The notes: generated by a model from the sequence alone, not told the origin. Counted from the first letter of the stretch, positions 18,573 to 27,788 are shown. The stretch is 64,000 nt of DNA from Marinomonas aquiplantarum (GCF_003314975.1 NZ_QNRF01000008.1:86183-150182); one strand, 5' to 3'. A program made the numbers and translations.

Positions 18573-19157
18573 ATGAAATATCGAATCTCGAAATCTTGTG
18601 TGGCTTTGTTGTTGGCCGTGTTTTCCTCTCTTAGCTTAGCGCATCCTGGTCACGGTGAAAGTATGGCTGGGTTGGCAGGTTTTGCTCATCCCTTCACGGG
18701 TTTAGATCACTTATTGGCGATGTTTGCTGTCGGCGTTTGGGCGGCAAATTTGGGCGGTCGTGCACTGTGGGCAGTGCCTTTATCCTTCATGGCAATGATG
18801 TTGGGCGGCGGTATATTGGCTTTCACAGGCTTGATTGTGCCTTTCATTGAGCAAGGCATTGTCTTGTCGGTAATGGTGTTCGGTGCGCTATTGATTGCGG
18901 CGAAACATGTACCTTTATGGTCGAGTCTCTTGTTGGCGGCTGGCTTTGCAACTTTCCATGGAGCGGCGCATGGTTTGGAAATGCCAGCCACCGCTTCAGC
19001 TTGGTCTTATAGCCTAGGGTTTATTTTGGCCACGGCGAGTATTCAAGGCATTGGCATTCTTATGGGGCGCTGGTTCCAGCAGCAAGGTGTGCAAACTATG
19101 AATCAAGTGCTCGGCGGTATGATTGCGGGTGCCGGTATGGCACTGGCCATTTTCTAA
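18573..19157 (+). CDS. ureJ: HupE/UreJ family membrane protein
   Basis: A 194-residue integral membrane protein with a signal peptide (SSLSLAHPGHGE) and about six hydrophobic segments. The HPGHGE and FAHPFTGLDHLLAM motifs supply the histidines thought to bind nickel or cobalt in HupE/UreJ permeases. GGAGAAG before the ATG at 18573 fixes the start; the longer frame into ureG is a shadow. Its place at the end of the urease accessory genes points to nickel supply for urease. The next gene starts ten bases after the stop. Confidence 0.9.
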   Translation: MKYRISKSCVALLLAVFSSLSLAHPGHGESMAGLAGFAHPFTGLDHLLAMFAVGVWAANLGGRALWAVPLSFMAMMLGGGILAFTGLIVPFIEQGIVLSVMVFGALLIAAKHVPLWSSLLLAAGFATFHGAAHGLEMPATASAWSYSLGFILATASIQGIGILMGRWFQQQGVQTMNQVLGGMIAGAGMALAIF

Positions 19158-19167
19158 CGCAGCTAAT

Positions 19168-22100
19168 ATGGCCGCCACACAGAAAATCTATAAGGTACGA
19201 CGACACTACAACAAGTGGGTCGCTGACCAAACACTGGAAGACTATGCGTTGCGATATACTGCGAAGCAAGGTCATACCATGAGCATCGAAAGGGTGGGGC
19301 ATACCGCATTAGGAGCCGCCGCCTTTTTGGCGTTAGAAGGACTGGCCGCAGTGATCACCTTAGGCTATGGCTTTACCAATGCGGTAGCGGCCATTTTGGT
19401 GGTGCTAGCGGTGTTCTTTGTTACCGGTTTTCCGATTGCCTATTATTCGGCAAAACATGGTTTAGACATAGATTTGCTCACGCGCGGAGCCGGTTTTGGC
19501 TACCTTGGTTCCACCATCACCTCGCTTATTTATGCCACTTTTACCTTTATTTTCTTTGCGATTGAGGCGGCTATTTTAGCGTCGGCTTTTGAAGTCTTGT
19601 TAGGGATTCCGCTGGCCTTGGGGTATGCCTTATCTGCTTTGTTTGTGATCCCGATTGTGACCCACGGTATTCGCGCCATCAGCCGCTTTCAAAACGGCAC
19701 GCAATGGATATGGTTAGTGTTACAGATCGCTGCCATTGGTGTGGTAGTGAGTCAGGAGTATCGGAACTTTTCCGGTTGGACGGAGTTTGTGCCACAGCAT
19801 TTACCACAAACGACGCAGTTTGATTGGATATTGTTTGGTGGTGCCGCATCGGTATTGTTTGCCTTGATGGCGCAAATAGGCGAACAAGTGGATTATCTGC
19901 GCTTTTTTCCGAAAAAGAATGCCAGCAATCGCCGCCGCTGGTGGTTTTGGCTAATCTTGGCGGGCCCAGGTTGGGTGTTTATTGGTGCCATTAAAATGTT
20001 GCTCGGGTCATTTCTCGCTTATTTGGCCATCACAGACGGGGCCAGTGCGATTCAAGCAACCGACCCGACGTATTTGTATCAGCGCATCTTTTTGTTTCTG
20101 ACCACTTCACCGACTACGGCTCTGATTCTCGCTGCTGTGTTTGTGTTTATTTGTCAGATGAAGATTAATTTGACCAACGCTTATGCGGGTTCCATTGCTT
20201 GGTCGAATTTCTTTTCGCGGTTGACTCATTCTCACCCAGGTCGAGTAGTGTGGCTGGTGTTTAATGTGACCATTGCTCTGTTGTTGATGGAGTTGGGTAT
20301 TTATCAAGCGCTTGGAGCCATTTTGAGTGTGTTTGCCATCAGCGCGGTGAGTTGGTTGTCGAGTTTGTCTGCGGATTTGTTGATTAATAAACCGCTTGGC
20401 TTGAGCCCTCGTGACGTGGAGTTTAAGCGCGCCCATTTGTATGACATCAATCCGGTGGGAACGGGCTCTATGCTGGTGGCGACCAGTTTAGGTTTATTGT
20501 GCTATCTCGGTTTGTTTGGTGAGGTGGCGAAGAGCTTGTGTCATTTCATTTCCATTGCGACTTGTTTTGTGTGCGTGCCACTGATTGCGTGGCTGACTAA
20601 GGGCAAGTATTACATTGCGCGACAGAGTCCGGAATTGGTGCCCTTGGTGGAAGCGGCAAAACCTCGTCATAGTTTAGTATGTGGTATTTGTGAGAACACT
20701 TTTGAAGTGGAGGACATGAGTTATTGCTCGGCTTATCAGCTGCCGATTTGCTCATTATGTTGCTCGTTGGACTCCAGATGTTTGGACAGCTGTAAACCCA
20801 AGGCCAATATTTCTCAGCAGAGTGATTATTTTCTCAAATTGTTTTTGCCAAGGCGTATTGCGAAAGCCATCAGCAGTCGTTTAGGACGCTTTGCCTCCTT
20901 GCTGATCATGATCAACATCATCAATGGCGCCTTAATGATGTTGATTTATCGTCAAATGTCACCCAGCAATGACAGTGAGGCTCTATTACTGCAAGAAACC
21001 ATGTGGGCGTTGTTTTTTACTTTGCTGATAGTATCTGGTGTGTTGTCTTGGCTGTTTTTATTGGCCCATGAAAGCCGTGTGGTGGCGCAGAAAGAATCCA
21101 ATCGTCAGACGCGTAAACTGACACGAGAAATCGAGGCTCACCAAGAAACGGACCGAGCGTTACAAGGGGCGAAGGAACAAGCTGAGCAAGCAAACGAGGC
21201 TAAAAGTCGTTATTTGAGTGGTATCAGTCACGAATTACGCACGCCGCTGCAGTCCATTATTGGTTATGCCCAACTGCTGTCAGAAAAACAAGATACCCCT
21301 TCAGGGCATCAAAATGGCTTGGACATTATTCAGCGAAGTGGCTTGTATCTCGCTGATTTAATTGAAGGTTTACTGGATATTTCGAAGATAGAAGCAGGCC
21401 GTTTTGATTTGTATCGTAATACGGTGAACTTGCCGAAGCTGATCGATGAGCTTAATAGTGTGTTTGCTATGCAAGCGCGCGCCAAAGGCATTCAATTCCA
21501 GGCGAAAATATTGGCCCCTTTGCCCAATCATGTGGTGACCGACGAGAAACGTTTACGACAAATATTGATCAATCTACTTTCTAATGCAGTCAAATACACG
21601 CCGCAAGGCAAAGTACAATTTGAAGTGAATTATCGTAATCAGGTGGCGGAGTTTGTGATTCGTGATAGCGGATTAGGTATCAAACAAGAGCACTTACAGC
21701 GAATTTTTGACCCGTTTGAGCGGGTACGTGATTTGTCTACTGCCAACTTGCCGGGGACGGGCTTGGGACTGACCATAGTGAAGCTCTTGTCGGAGATTAT
21801 GGGCGGGGATTTGCAAGCCAAGTCGACCTTAGGAGAAGGCAGCGAATTTAAAGTGTCCCTCATGTTACCTTGGGTCAGCGAAGGGGATGTGAGCTTGACC
21901 GTTAATCGTCGTATTGTAGGTTATCAGGGTTATCAGCGCAGTATTATGCTGGTAGATGATGACCCCGTCGTGCGTGGCTTATTATCGGATATTTTGTCGC
22001 CACTCGGCTTTCATGTGCAGGAAGCACCGGATGCTGAAAGCTGCCTGAATGACGTATTAAGCAGTTCTCCAGACCTGTTTATTTTGGATGTGTCCATGCC

Positions 22101-22575
22101 GGGAATGGACGGTTTAAGTCTGGCTAAAGTGTTGCGTCAACAAGGCTATTCGGTGCCTATCATTATGCTGTCTGCGGATGTACAGGAAAGTCAGCGCCAG
22201 CCTGATGAGCAAAGAGTATTCAATCAATACTTGGTAAAACCAGTGAAAAATACGGATTTGTTAGAAGCCATTCAAGACTGGTTAGCAGTGCAGTGGATCT
22301 ATCAGGATGCCGATCAATTAATGCCATTAGCTGATACACTGAGCCAGCAACAGACACTTGATGTCGCCAGCGAAGTGCCCATTCGAGATCATGAAAGCAT
22401 TCGGGAATTGATCGCTTTTGCGCAAATGGGTTACAAAAAAGGCGTGCGCGAATGCCTTGACCAGATTACCGCAGAGGACAGATTAGATGCCCACCATTTG
22501 GCGCAATTGGAAGTGCTATTTCAGGGCTTTCAGTTCGATGGTATTGCGCACTATTTACAACAGCGAAGTATATGA
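19168..22575 (+). CDS. NCS1 permease-like hybrid sensor histidine kinase
   Basis: A 1135-residue hybrid kinase. Residues ~1-490 resemble an NCS1 purine/cytosine-type permease with about twelve hydrophobic segments. Eight cysteines follow in 38 residues (C505, C508, C520, C528, C531, C532, C538, C542), looking like a small zinc- or iron-binding knot. Two more membrane segments (~575-645), a coiled coil, HisKA (H688 in SGISHELRTPLQ), a HATPase (GTGLGLTIVK) and a receiver (D974 in LFILDVSMPGMDG) complete it. It is analogous to CbrA-type kinases with a transporter-like sensor. Position ten bases after ureJ and just before a response regulator suggests sensing of urea, a purine or a ureide; the ligand is not shown by the sequence. 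Start at ATG 19168; the frame runs back to 19123 inside ureJ. Confidence 0.9.
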   Translation: MAATQKIYKVRRHYNKWVADQTLEDYALRYTAKQGHTMSIERVGHTALGAAAFLALEGLAAVITLGYGFTNAVAAILVVLAVFFVTGFPIAYYSAKHGLDIDLLTRGAGFGYLGSTITSLIYATFTFIFFAIEAAILASAFEVLLGIPLALGYALSALFVIPIVTHGIRAISRFQNGTQWIWLVLQIAAIGVVVSQEYRNFSGWTEFVPQHLPQTTQFDWILFGGAASVLFALMAQIGEQVDYLRFFPKKNASNRRRWWFWLILAGPGWVFIGAIKMLLGSFLAYLAITDGASAIQATDPTYLYQRIFLFLTTSPTTALILAAVFVFICQMKINLTNAYAGSIAWSNFFSRLTHSHPGRVVWLVFNVTIALLLMELGIYQALGAILSVFAISAVSWLSSLSADLLINKPLGLSPRDVEFKRAHLYDINPVGTGSMLVATSLGLLCYLGLFGEVAKSLCHFISIATCFVCVPLIAWLTKGKYYIARQSPELVPLVEAAKPRHSLVCGICENTFEVEDMSYCSAYQLPICSLCCSLDSRCLDSCKPKANISQQSDYFLKLFLPRRIAKAISSRLGRFASLLIMINIINGALMMLIYRQMSPSNDSEALLLQETMWALFFTLLIVSGVLSWLFLLAHESRVVAQKESNRQTRKLTREIEAHQETDRALQGAKEQAEQANEAKSRYLSGISHELRTPLQSIIGYAQLLSEKQDTPSGHQNGLDIIQRSGLYLADLIEGLLDISKIEAGRFDLYRNTVNLPKLIDELNSVFAMQARAKGIQFQAKILAPLPNHVVTDEKRLRQILINLLSNAVKYTPQGKVQFEVNYRNQVAEFVIRDSGLGIKQEHLQRIFDPFERVRDLSTANLPGTGLGLTIVKLLSEIMGGDLQAKSTLGEGSEFKVSLMLPWVSEGDVSLTVNRRIVGYQGYQRSIMLVDDDPVVRGLLSDILSPLGFHVQEAPDAESCLNDVLSSSPDLFILDVSMPGMDGLSLAKVLRQQGYSVPIIMLSADVQESQRQPDEQRVFNQYLVKPVKNTDLLEAIQDWLAVQWIYQDADQLMPLADTLSQQQTLDVASEVPIRDHESIRELIAFAQMGYKKGVRECLDQITAEDRLDAHHLAQLEVLFQGFQFDGIAHYLQQRSI

Positions 22576-22587
22576 GATAAACAGCTG

Positions 22588-23502
22588 ATGAAGAGTGAGA
22601 ATCACAATAATGACATAGTGCTGGTCGTAGATGACTCGCCTGATGCATTAAGTTTGATACACGATACGCTCGAACAAGCTCATATGGATGTACTGGTTGC
22701 CTTAGAAGGAAAGCAAGCTTTAACGATTGCTAAGCGTATTCGCCCCGACATCATTTTGATGGACGCCATCATGCCTGTGATGGACGGTTTTACCGCCTGT
22801 AAAGCTCTGAAACAAGATCCGGCGTTGGCTAATATCCCGGTGATCTTTATGACAGGCTTGAATCATACGGATGACATAGTGCGAGGCTTGGAAGCAGGCG
22901 GCGTAGACTATCTCACTAAACCCATTCAGCCAAATGAACTGCTGGCGCGTATGAAGGTGCATTTATCGAATGCGCGTTTAAATAACAATGCTCAGTTTGC
23001 GCTAGACAGCATGGGGCAAAATTTGATGACCTTTGATCGCTCAGGCGGCATTGCATGGGCCACACCACAAACTCACGCTTTGATGGCTAAGGCTCGACTC
23101 ACGCCAGATTGGCAAGTTGACCAACTGAGTCATCTGGTAAAAGATTGGCTGGCTCACTCACCGCAAGAGGGTAACCGATTGCCTTTATCCCATCTCGACT
23201 ATCCTTTGACGTTGAAGTTTCTAGGTATGACAGAACAGGGTGAAGCTCTAGTGAAACTGGAAGATGGGGAGCGTTTATCGGGGGCGGAATTGTTGCGTAA
23301 CCGTTTGTCGTTAACCGAGCGTGAATCGCAAGTATTGCATTGGATCGCCAACGGCAAAACCAATCGCGAAATCGGCGAGATTCTGGCCATGAGCCCGCGC
23401 ACAGTAAATAAGCATCTAGAGCAAATTTTTCCCAAACTTGGGGTAGAGAATCGTACCTCGGCAGCCGGAGTGGCATTACGTATTCAAGCCAATGCAGAAT
23501 AA
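22588..23502 (+). CDS. Response regulator with LuxR-type DNA-binding domain
   Basis: A 304-residue protein: receiver domain at residues ~9-125 with phospho-acceptor D59 (IILMDAIMPVMDG) and the PVIFMTGL / DYLTKPI switch motifs, a linker of about 100 residues, and a C-terminal LuxR helix-turn-helix (LTERESQVLHWIANGKTNREIGEIL). It begins 12 bases after the hybrid kinase, so the two form one signalling pair, the kinase passing phosphate to this regulator. Likely targets are the urt/ure genes directly upstream; that is inferred from linkage. Confidence 0.92.
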   Translation: MKSENHNNDIVLVVDDSPDALSLIHDTLEQAHMDVLVALEGKQALTIAKRIRPDIILMDAIMPVMDGFTACKALKQDPALANIPVIFMTGLNHTDDIVRGLEAGGVDYLTKPIQPNELLARMKVHLSNARLNNNAQFALDSMGQNLMTFDRSGGIAWATPQTHALMAKARLTPDWQVDQLSHLVKDWLAHSPQEGNRLPLSHLDYPLTLKFLGMTEQGEALVKLEDGERLSGAELLRNRLSLTERESQVLHWIANGKTNREIGEILAMSPRTVNKHLEQIFPKLGVENRTSAAGVALRIQANAE

Positions 23503-23518
23503 GTTTAGCAAAATTGGC

Positions 23519-24604
23519 TTAAAATAATCCAAATTGATCGCCCGTTTTGGGCGGTAAACTGAACCCTGAACAATCTAAATAACCATGGCGCTGATCGCTC
23601 AAGCCATGCTTTTTACGAGCCATGCGAAAGCGCTGATTAATGATGTCAGCAAACAAGCCTTCTCCAGTCATTCGTTTACCAAAACGACTGTCGTAAAGCT
23701 TGCCACCGCGAATGTCCATAATGCGTTGTAACACATGATCGGCCCGTTGTGGAAAATGCTGGTGTAACCATTCTTCAAACAGGGGCGCCACTTCGTGAGG
23801 CAAACGCAGCATGATGTAATGAATGGATTGTGCGCCAGCCTCTGCGCTTGCGGCCACAATGCTTTCCAGCTCATGGTCGTTAATAAAAGGGATCACAGGC
23901 GCGGCCAGTACGGTGACGGGAATGCAAGCGTCAGATAGTGCCCTAATGATGTCTAGTCGCTTACTGCCAGACGCGGTTCTGGGCTCTAAAATTCGTTTCA
24001 AATCCTTATCTAGGGTCGTCACACTGATGGCAACATGGACCAGTTGGTATTTAGCCATCTCGGTCAGTATGTCTAGATCTCGAAGAATCAGTGCGCTCTT
24101 GGTAATCAAGGAAATAGGCTGCTTGTGTGCTAAGGCGACTTCTAATAGTTCACGAGTGATGTTGAGGTCTTTCTCAATGGGCTGATAAGCATCGGTATTG
24201 ATGCCCAAGGCAATCGGCTCACACTGATAGTTAGGGTGAGCCAGCTCTTTTGCGAACAACTCAGCGGCATTGGTTTTGGCCACTAATTTGGTTTCAAAGT
24301 CTAACCCTGGGGACAAATCCAGATAAGCGTGAGTAGGGCGCGCAAAGCAATAAATGCAGCCATGTTCACAACCTTGGTAAGGGTTGATGGAGAGATTAAA
24401 CGGCACATCAGGGGATTGATTGCGACTGATGATGCTCTTGGCTTGCACATGATGTACTTGAGTTTGCGGATGCCATGACTCGCGGGCGATCAGAGTGTCT
24501 TCGTTAATGTCCTGAGTAACCTGCTGTTTGCTAAAGCGTCCGGCCAGAAGATTACTGGTGCCGCGACCTTTTAGAGGTGAGTTGAATGGATCTGAGGACG
24601 ACAT
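23519..24604 (-). CDS. PA0069-family radical SAM protein
   Basis: A 361-residue radical SAM protein. The iron-sulfur motif is CEHGCIYC (CxxxCxxC), followed by the FARPTHAYLDLSPGLDFETKL stretch seen in the PA0069/SplB-related family. Substrate unknown. It is convergent with the response regulator (16-base gap). Upstream lies a perfect 17-bp inverted repeat whose near arm contains the only plausible Shine-Dalgarno (AGG), so translation may depend on whether that hairpin forms. Confidence 0.88.
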   Translation of the reverse strand: MSSSDPFNSPLKGRGTSNLLAGRFSKQQVTQDINEDTLIARESWHPQTQVHHVQAKSIISRNQSPDVPFNLSINPYQGCEHGCIYCFARPTHAYLDLSPGLDFETKLVAKTNAAELFAKELAHPNYQCEPIALGINTDAYQPIEKDLNITRELLEVALAHKQPISLITKSALILRDLDILTEMAKYQLVHVAISVTTLDKDLKRILEPRTASGSKRLDIIRALSDACIPVTVLAAPVIPFINDHELESIVAASAEAGAQSIHYIMLRLPHEVAPLFEEWLHQHFPQRADHVLQRIMDIRGGKLYDSRFGKRMTGEGLFADIINQRFRMARKKHGLSDQRHGYLDCSGFSLPPKTGDQFGLF

Positions 24605-24607
24605 AAT

Positions 24608-24649
24608 AAAGCCTAAAATACTGTTTATTTATACAGTATTTTAGGCTTT
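24608..24649 (-). promoter_or_regulatory. Perfect 17-bp hairpin in front of the radical SAM gene
   Basis: AAAGCCTAAAATACTGT (24608-24624) pairs exactly with ACAGTATTTTAGGCTTT (24633-24649) around an 8-base loop. On the minus strand it follows the ABC permease stop and ends three bases before the radical SAM ATG, with that gene's AGG inside the arm. It can act as terminator of the metal-importer operon, as a translational switch, or both. On the plus strand it ends with a T-run, so it would also stop transcripts coming from the other side. Confidence 0.8.
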
Positions 24650-24671
24650 TTCAGTGTTGCTGCAAGGACTT

Positions 24672-25730
24672 TTACGAAAAGTCGGTATGTCGCTTGTGCC
24701 GCATCAAGATGATAAAAGCGATGCCGCCAACCAGACCAGTTAACGCCCCAATGGGAATGTCTTCTGGTGGAATGATAGAACGCGCAGCTGTGTCGGCCAG
24801 CACGAGGAAAATAGCACCGAGTAATGCGCTCAAAGGCAGTAGTTTTCGATAATCACCACCCACTAAGAGTCGAACTATGTGCGGCACCATTAAGCCAACA
24901 AAGCCGATGACGCCCGCAAAGGCCACGGCTGCGCCAGTTAGTAAGGCGCAGACTATAATGACAGTAAGGCGAAAGCGGGTGACTGGTATGCCTAAACTGG
25001 CGGCGCTTTCGTCGCCTAGCATCATGGCATTGAGGTAACGTGCTTGATAAATCAGATAGCTACTGCCAAGAATAAGCGCGATTAATGGGAACCAAAGTTG
25101 CTGCCATTGCGCTAATCCCAAACCACCTAACATCCAAAAAATCGCCGTGTGTGCCGCTCTGTGGTCACCTAAAAAGATGAATAAGTTACCCATTGCGGTG
25201 AGCACAAAGGCCACCGCGACGCCGGATAAAATCAATCTACTTGCGCTGTAAGAGGCGGAAAAATTCGCCACACTTAGCACCATAAAGATACCCAGCAAGG
25301 CGCCCATAAAGGCAAACAGAGGCACTGTCATGACACCGAGAATCATGCCTGTGTGCAGCAAGGCCACAATGGCTCCTAAGGCTGCGCCAGAAGATACGCC
25401 TAACAAGTGTGGGTCAGCCAAGGGATTGCGGGTTACCGATTGCAGCGCAGCCCCTACTATGGCAAGCGACGCTCCGACCATAGCCGCTAATAAACTTCTG
25501 GGTAAACGTACTGCCCAAACAATGTTTTCTTTCCCCTTTGACCAATAAGGTTGAACATCAAAAATAGCCAGCTTGTGACTTATGATTTGCCATACGGTAC
25601 TTTGCGGAATCGACACTGAGCCAAAACTAATCGCGATGCCAACAAAGACGATCAGGCTTAGGCTCAAGAGTAGAATCAACATGGGCATGCTGTTCAGTCG
25701 ACTTATCACACGCCACTTTTGGATCTTCAT
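24672..25730 (-). CDS. FecCD/BtuC-family ABC importer permease
   Basis: A 352-residue inner-membrane permease of the iron-chelate/cobalamin type with about nine to ten membrane segments. Motifs: VRLPRSLLAAMVGASLAIVG, QSVTRNPLADPHLLGVSSGA and GFVGLMVPHIVRLLVGGDYR, all hallmarks of FecCD. It overlaps the binding-protein gene by four bases. The operon promoter carries a Zur-type box, so the imported chelate may carry zinc rather than iron. Confidence 0.92.
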   Translation of the reverse strand: MKIQKWRVISRLNSMPMLILLLSLSLIVFVGIAISFGSVSIPQSTVWQIISHKLAIFDVQPYWSKGKENIVWAVRLPRSLLAAMVGASLAIVGAALQSVTRNPLADPHLLGVSSGAALGAIVALLHTGMILGVMTVPLFAFMGALLGIFMVLSVANFSASYSASRLILSGVAVAFVLTAMGNLFIFLGDHRAAHTAIFWMLGGLGLAQWQQLWFPLIALILGSSYLIYQARYLNAMMLGDESAASLGIPVTRFRLTVIIVCALLTGAAVAFAGVIGFVGLMVPHIVRLLVGGDYRKLLPLSALLGAIFLVLADTAARSIIPPEDIPIGALTGLVGGIAFIILMRHKRHTDFS

Positions 25731-26698
25731 TGTGTTGCTCTGAAAGCCTTGGCAAGGCGTTTTATGGCAGCGATGTTTCGTGGGCCCGGTGTGGCTTCCA
25801 CATATTCCAATACCACGAAACGATTGTTTTTCACCGCTGGAATGTCTTTGAAGGCAGGATTGCTGCGCATAAAGTCAATTTTTTGCTGTGCTGTAACTTG
25901 CCCATAATTCACTATGATGATGGCCTCTGGTGCACGATCAATAACCGCTTCCCAACCAACTTGTGTCCAGCTTTTCGCCACATCATCCAATACGTTAACA
26001 CCGCCAGCGGCTTCGATCAGTGCCGTCGGCATACCAAAACGACCTGAAGTAAAAGGTTGCTCTTCACCTGAGTCGTAGACAAACACTTTAACTGGTTGAT
26101 CCAGCTTTGGTAACTCCGCTTGGAAATTTGCCAATGACGTTTGATAGCCTGCTACCAATTGTTTGGCACGCTCTTCGACGTTAAAGATACGACCTAGGTT
26201 GAGTAAATCTAGGTACATGTCCTGCATGGATACCTTCGCCTTATCCATAATGTGGACACAGCTTTCGGTCAGTTCGTATACCCTGATTCCTAATGGCGCT
26301 AAGGTGTCGGGCGTAACGCCACCGCCAACTCGCATGCCATAATTCCAACCGGCAAAATAAAAGTCGGCATCCGCACCTAAGAGTACTTCTTTGGTTGGGT
26401 ATTTGGCCGACAATTCCGGTAGCTCACCTATGCCTTCACGTAAATCAGGGGCGAGGGTTTTCCATCCCGAGATACCAGTGAATCCCACCATATGATCTTG
26501 TAGTCCAAGTGCCAGCATCATTTCAGTGAGGTTCACATCGTTAGAAACCGCAGCGGTTGGGGCTTTCTCAAAAGTAACTTGTCGATCACAACTCTGTACT
26601 GTGACAGGATAATCGTGGGCGTTCGCTGTCATGCTCACAGTGCTGGCCATAACGGCTAGGCTAAGGGCGACATAATGGCCGAAATAGGACGAGGTCAT
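25727..26698 (-). CDS. ABC importer periplasmic metal-chelate binding protein
   Basis: A 323-residue TroA/BtuF-fold binding protein with a signal peptide (ASTVSMTANAHD) and a mature domain starting YPVTVQSCDRQVTFEKAPTA, the usual opening of the FecB/BtuF class. The conserved long backbone-helix region (residues ~150-200) and C-terminal PGPRNIAAIKRLA are present. Genes flanking it by four-base overlaps encode the ATPase and permease. Ligand is not evident; a zinc chelate is suggested by the upstream Zur box. Confidence 0.88.
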   Translation of the reverse strand: MTSSYFGHYVALSLAVMASTVSMTANAHDYPVTVQSCDRQVTFEKAPTAAVSNDVNLTEMMLALGLQDHMVGFTGISGWKTLAPDLREGIGELPELSAKYPTKEVLLGADADFYFAGWNYGMRVGGGVTPDTLAPLGIRVYELTESCVHIMDKAKVSMQDMYLDLLNLGRIFNVEERAKQLVAGYQTSLANFQAELPKLDQPVKVFVYDSGEEQPFTSGRFGMPTALIEAAGGVNVLDDVAKSWTQVGWEAVIDRAPEAIIIVNYGQVTAQQKIDFMRSNPAFKDIPAVKNNRFVVLEYVEATPGPRNIAAIKRLAKAFRATQ

Positions 26699-27558
26699 GC
26701 TTGTTCCTTTTCTGTTTCTAGGTGAAATGAATAGCTTGGACGAGGTGTGTTGGGTTGAGTGTGGGTCACACTTTCAACGCTGAACACATTACGAATTTGT
26801 TCTTTTGTTAAGGCTTCTAAAGGCGGTGCGCAATCAATAATCTGTCCAGCTTGCATGATGAGAATGCGATCGGCATAGCTTGCGGCTAGTGACAGATCGT
26901 GCAGTGACACGATGACGGTACAAGGGAGTTGGTTGAGCAGTTCCAATACTTCCAGTTGGTGGCGAATGTCTAAGTGATTAGTCGGCTCGTCTAGGATTAG
27001 CACATCCGGTTGTTGGGCTAAGGCGCGGGCAATCATAACGCGTTGTTTTTCACCACCAGATAAGGTTTCAAAACGGCGCTCTTTGAGGCTGAGTACATCT
27101 AATGCCGCCAAGGCTTTATCAACAATTTGACGGTCTTCTTTGCTGCTTTTCCAGCTTAACGACTTGGGGGTGAGACCAATCTCCACCATTTCAAATACGC
27201 TTAATCCAATAGCGTGGCCTGCGTCTTGTAATACCGTGGCAATGCGTTTAGCACATTGTTTGGCGGACAATGACCAGATACTTTGATTGTCCAACAGCAC
27301 CTCACCTTGGTCGGGTGGATTCATGCGGTATAAACAGCGTAGCAAACTGGTTTTGCCTGAACCGTTGGGGCCTACTATGGTTAACAATTCCCCTGCTTTT
27401 ATCTCAAGATTCAGTCCAGACAAAAAAGCGGATTGCGCTTTAGGCTGAGTCCAGCTGACATTATTCAGCTGCATGCTCGCAGGACGGCATGACTGAAACA
27501 AATCCATCACGGATAAGCTCATTGAGGCCAAATGGTGAGAGGGGGGCTTAGTGGACAT
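26695..27558 (-). CDS. ABC importer ATP-binding protein (FecE/BtuD type)
   Basis: A 287-residue ATPase: Walker A GPNGSGKTS, signature LSGGEKQRVMIARAL, Walker B LILDEPTNHLD. The open frame begins with TTG at 27600, but that codon lies inside the palindrome of the Zur-type operator, so the first credible start is ATG at 27558 (MSTKPPSHHL); ATG at 27522 is a further alternative. It is the first gene of an ATPase-binding protein-permease operon with four-base overlaps throughout. Confidence 0.9.
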   Translation of the reverse strand: MSTKPPSHHLASMSLSVMDLFQSCRPASMQLNNVSWTQPKAQSAFLSGLNLEIKAGELLTIVGPNGSGKTSLLRCLYRMNPPDQGEVLLDNQSIWSLSAKQCAKRIATVLQDAGHAIGLSVFEMVEIGLTPKSLSWKSSKEDRQIVDKALAALDVLSLKERRFETLSGGEKQRVMIARALAQQPDVLILDEPTNHLDIRHQLEVLELLNQLPCTVIVSLHDLSLAASYADRILIMQAGQIIDCAPPLEALTKEQIRNVFSVESVTHTQPNTPRPSYSFHLETEKEQA

Positions 27559-27580
27559 TAAGATAATGGGCTCACGGTAA

Positions 27581-27603
27581 AAAATGTTATAATATAACAA
27601 AAT
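27581..27603 (-). promoter_or_regulatory. Zur-type operator upstream of the metal-importer operon
   Basis: TGTTATAATATAACA (27585-27599) is a perfect 7-1-7 palindrome flanked by A-rich arms, reading AAAATGTTATAATATAACA and on. It matches the gammaproteobacterial Zur consensus GAAATGTTATANTATAACA closely. It sits just upstream of the importer ATPase start and would overlap its promoter, so zinc-dependent repression is expected. Confidence 0.82.
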
Positions 27604-27756
27604 AGAGCTTAATGGAAAGCGGCTCAGTGCGATTCAATTGAAAACAGAGAAAAGCCGTTTATTTTGTTGGCGCCACTATAAAGAGGTGAGGCTCGGTGAA
27701 CAAGTGAATTCAGGTGGGAATGATTCAGGTAAAGTTGCAAGAGATTGATAGACAAA

Positions 27757-27788
27757 TGACTGGCGTGCACCTAGAGCATCGCCAGTCA
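27757..27788 (-). terminator. Terminator after the chemoreceptor gene
   Basis: TGACTGGCG (27757-27765) and CGCCAGTCA (27780-27788) form a 9-bp stem with a 14-base loop, 20 bases past the end of the minus-strand chemoreceptor gene. The T-run after it is short, so its strength is uncertain. Confidence 0.6.

Noticed and set aside
27601..27757. Cobalamin riboswitch upstream of the FecCD importer
   Set aside because: No B12-box or conserved core could be found on the minus strand; a Zur-type operator explains control better.
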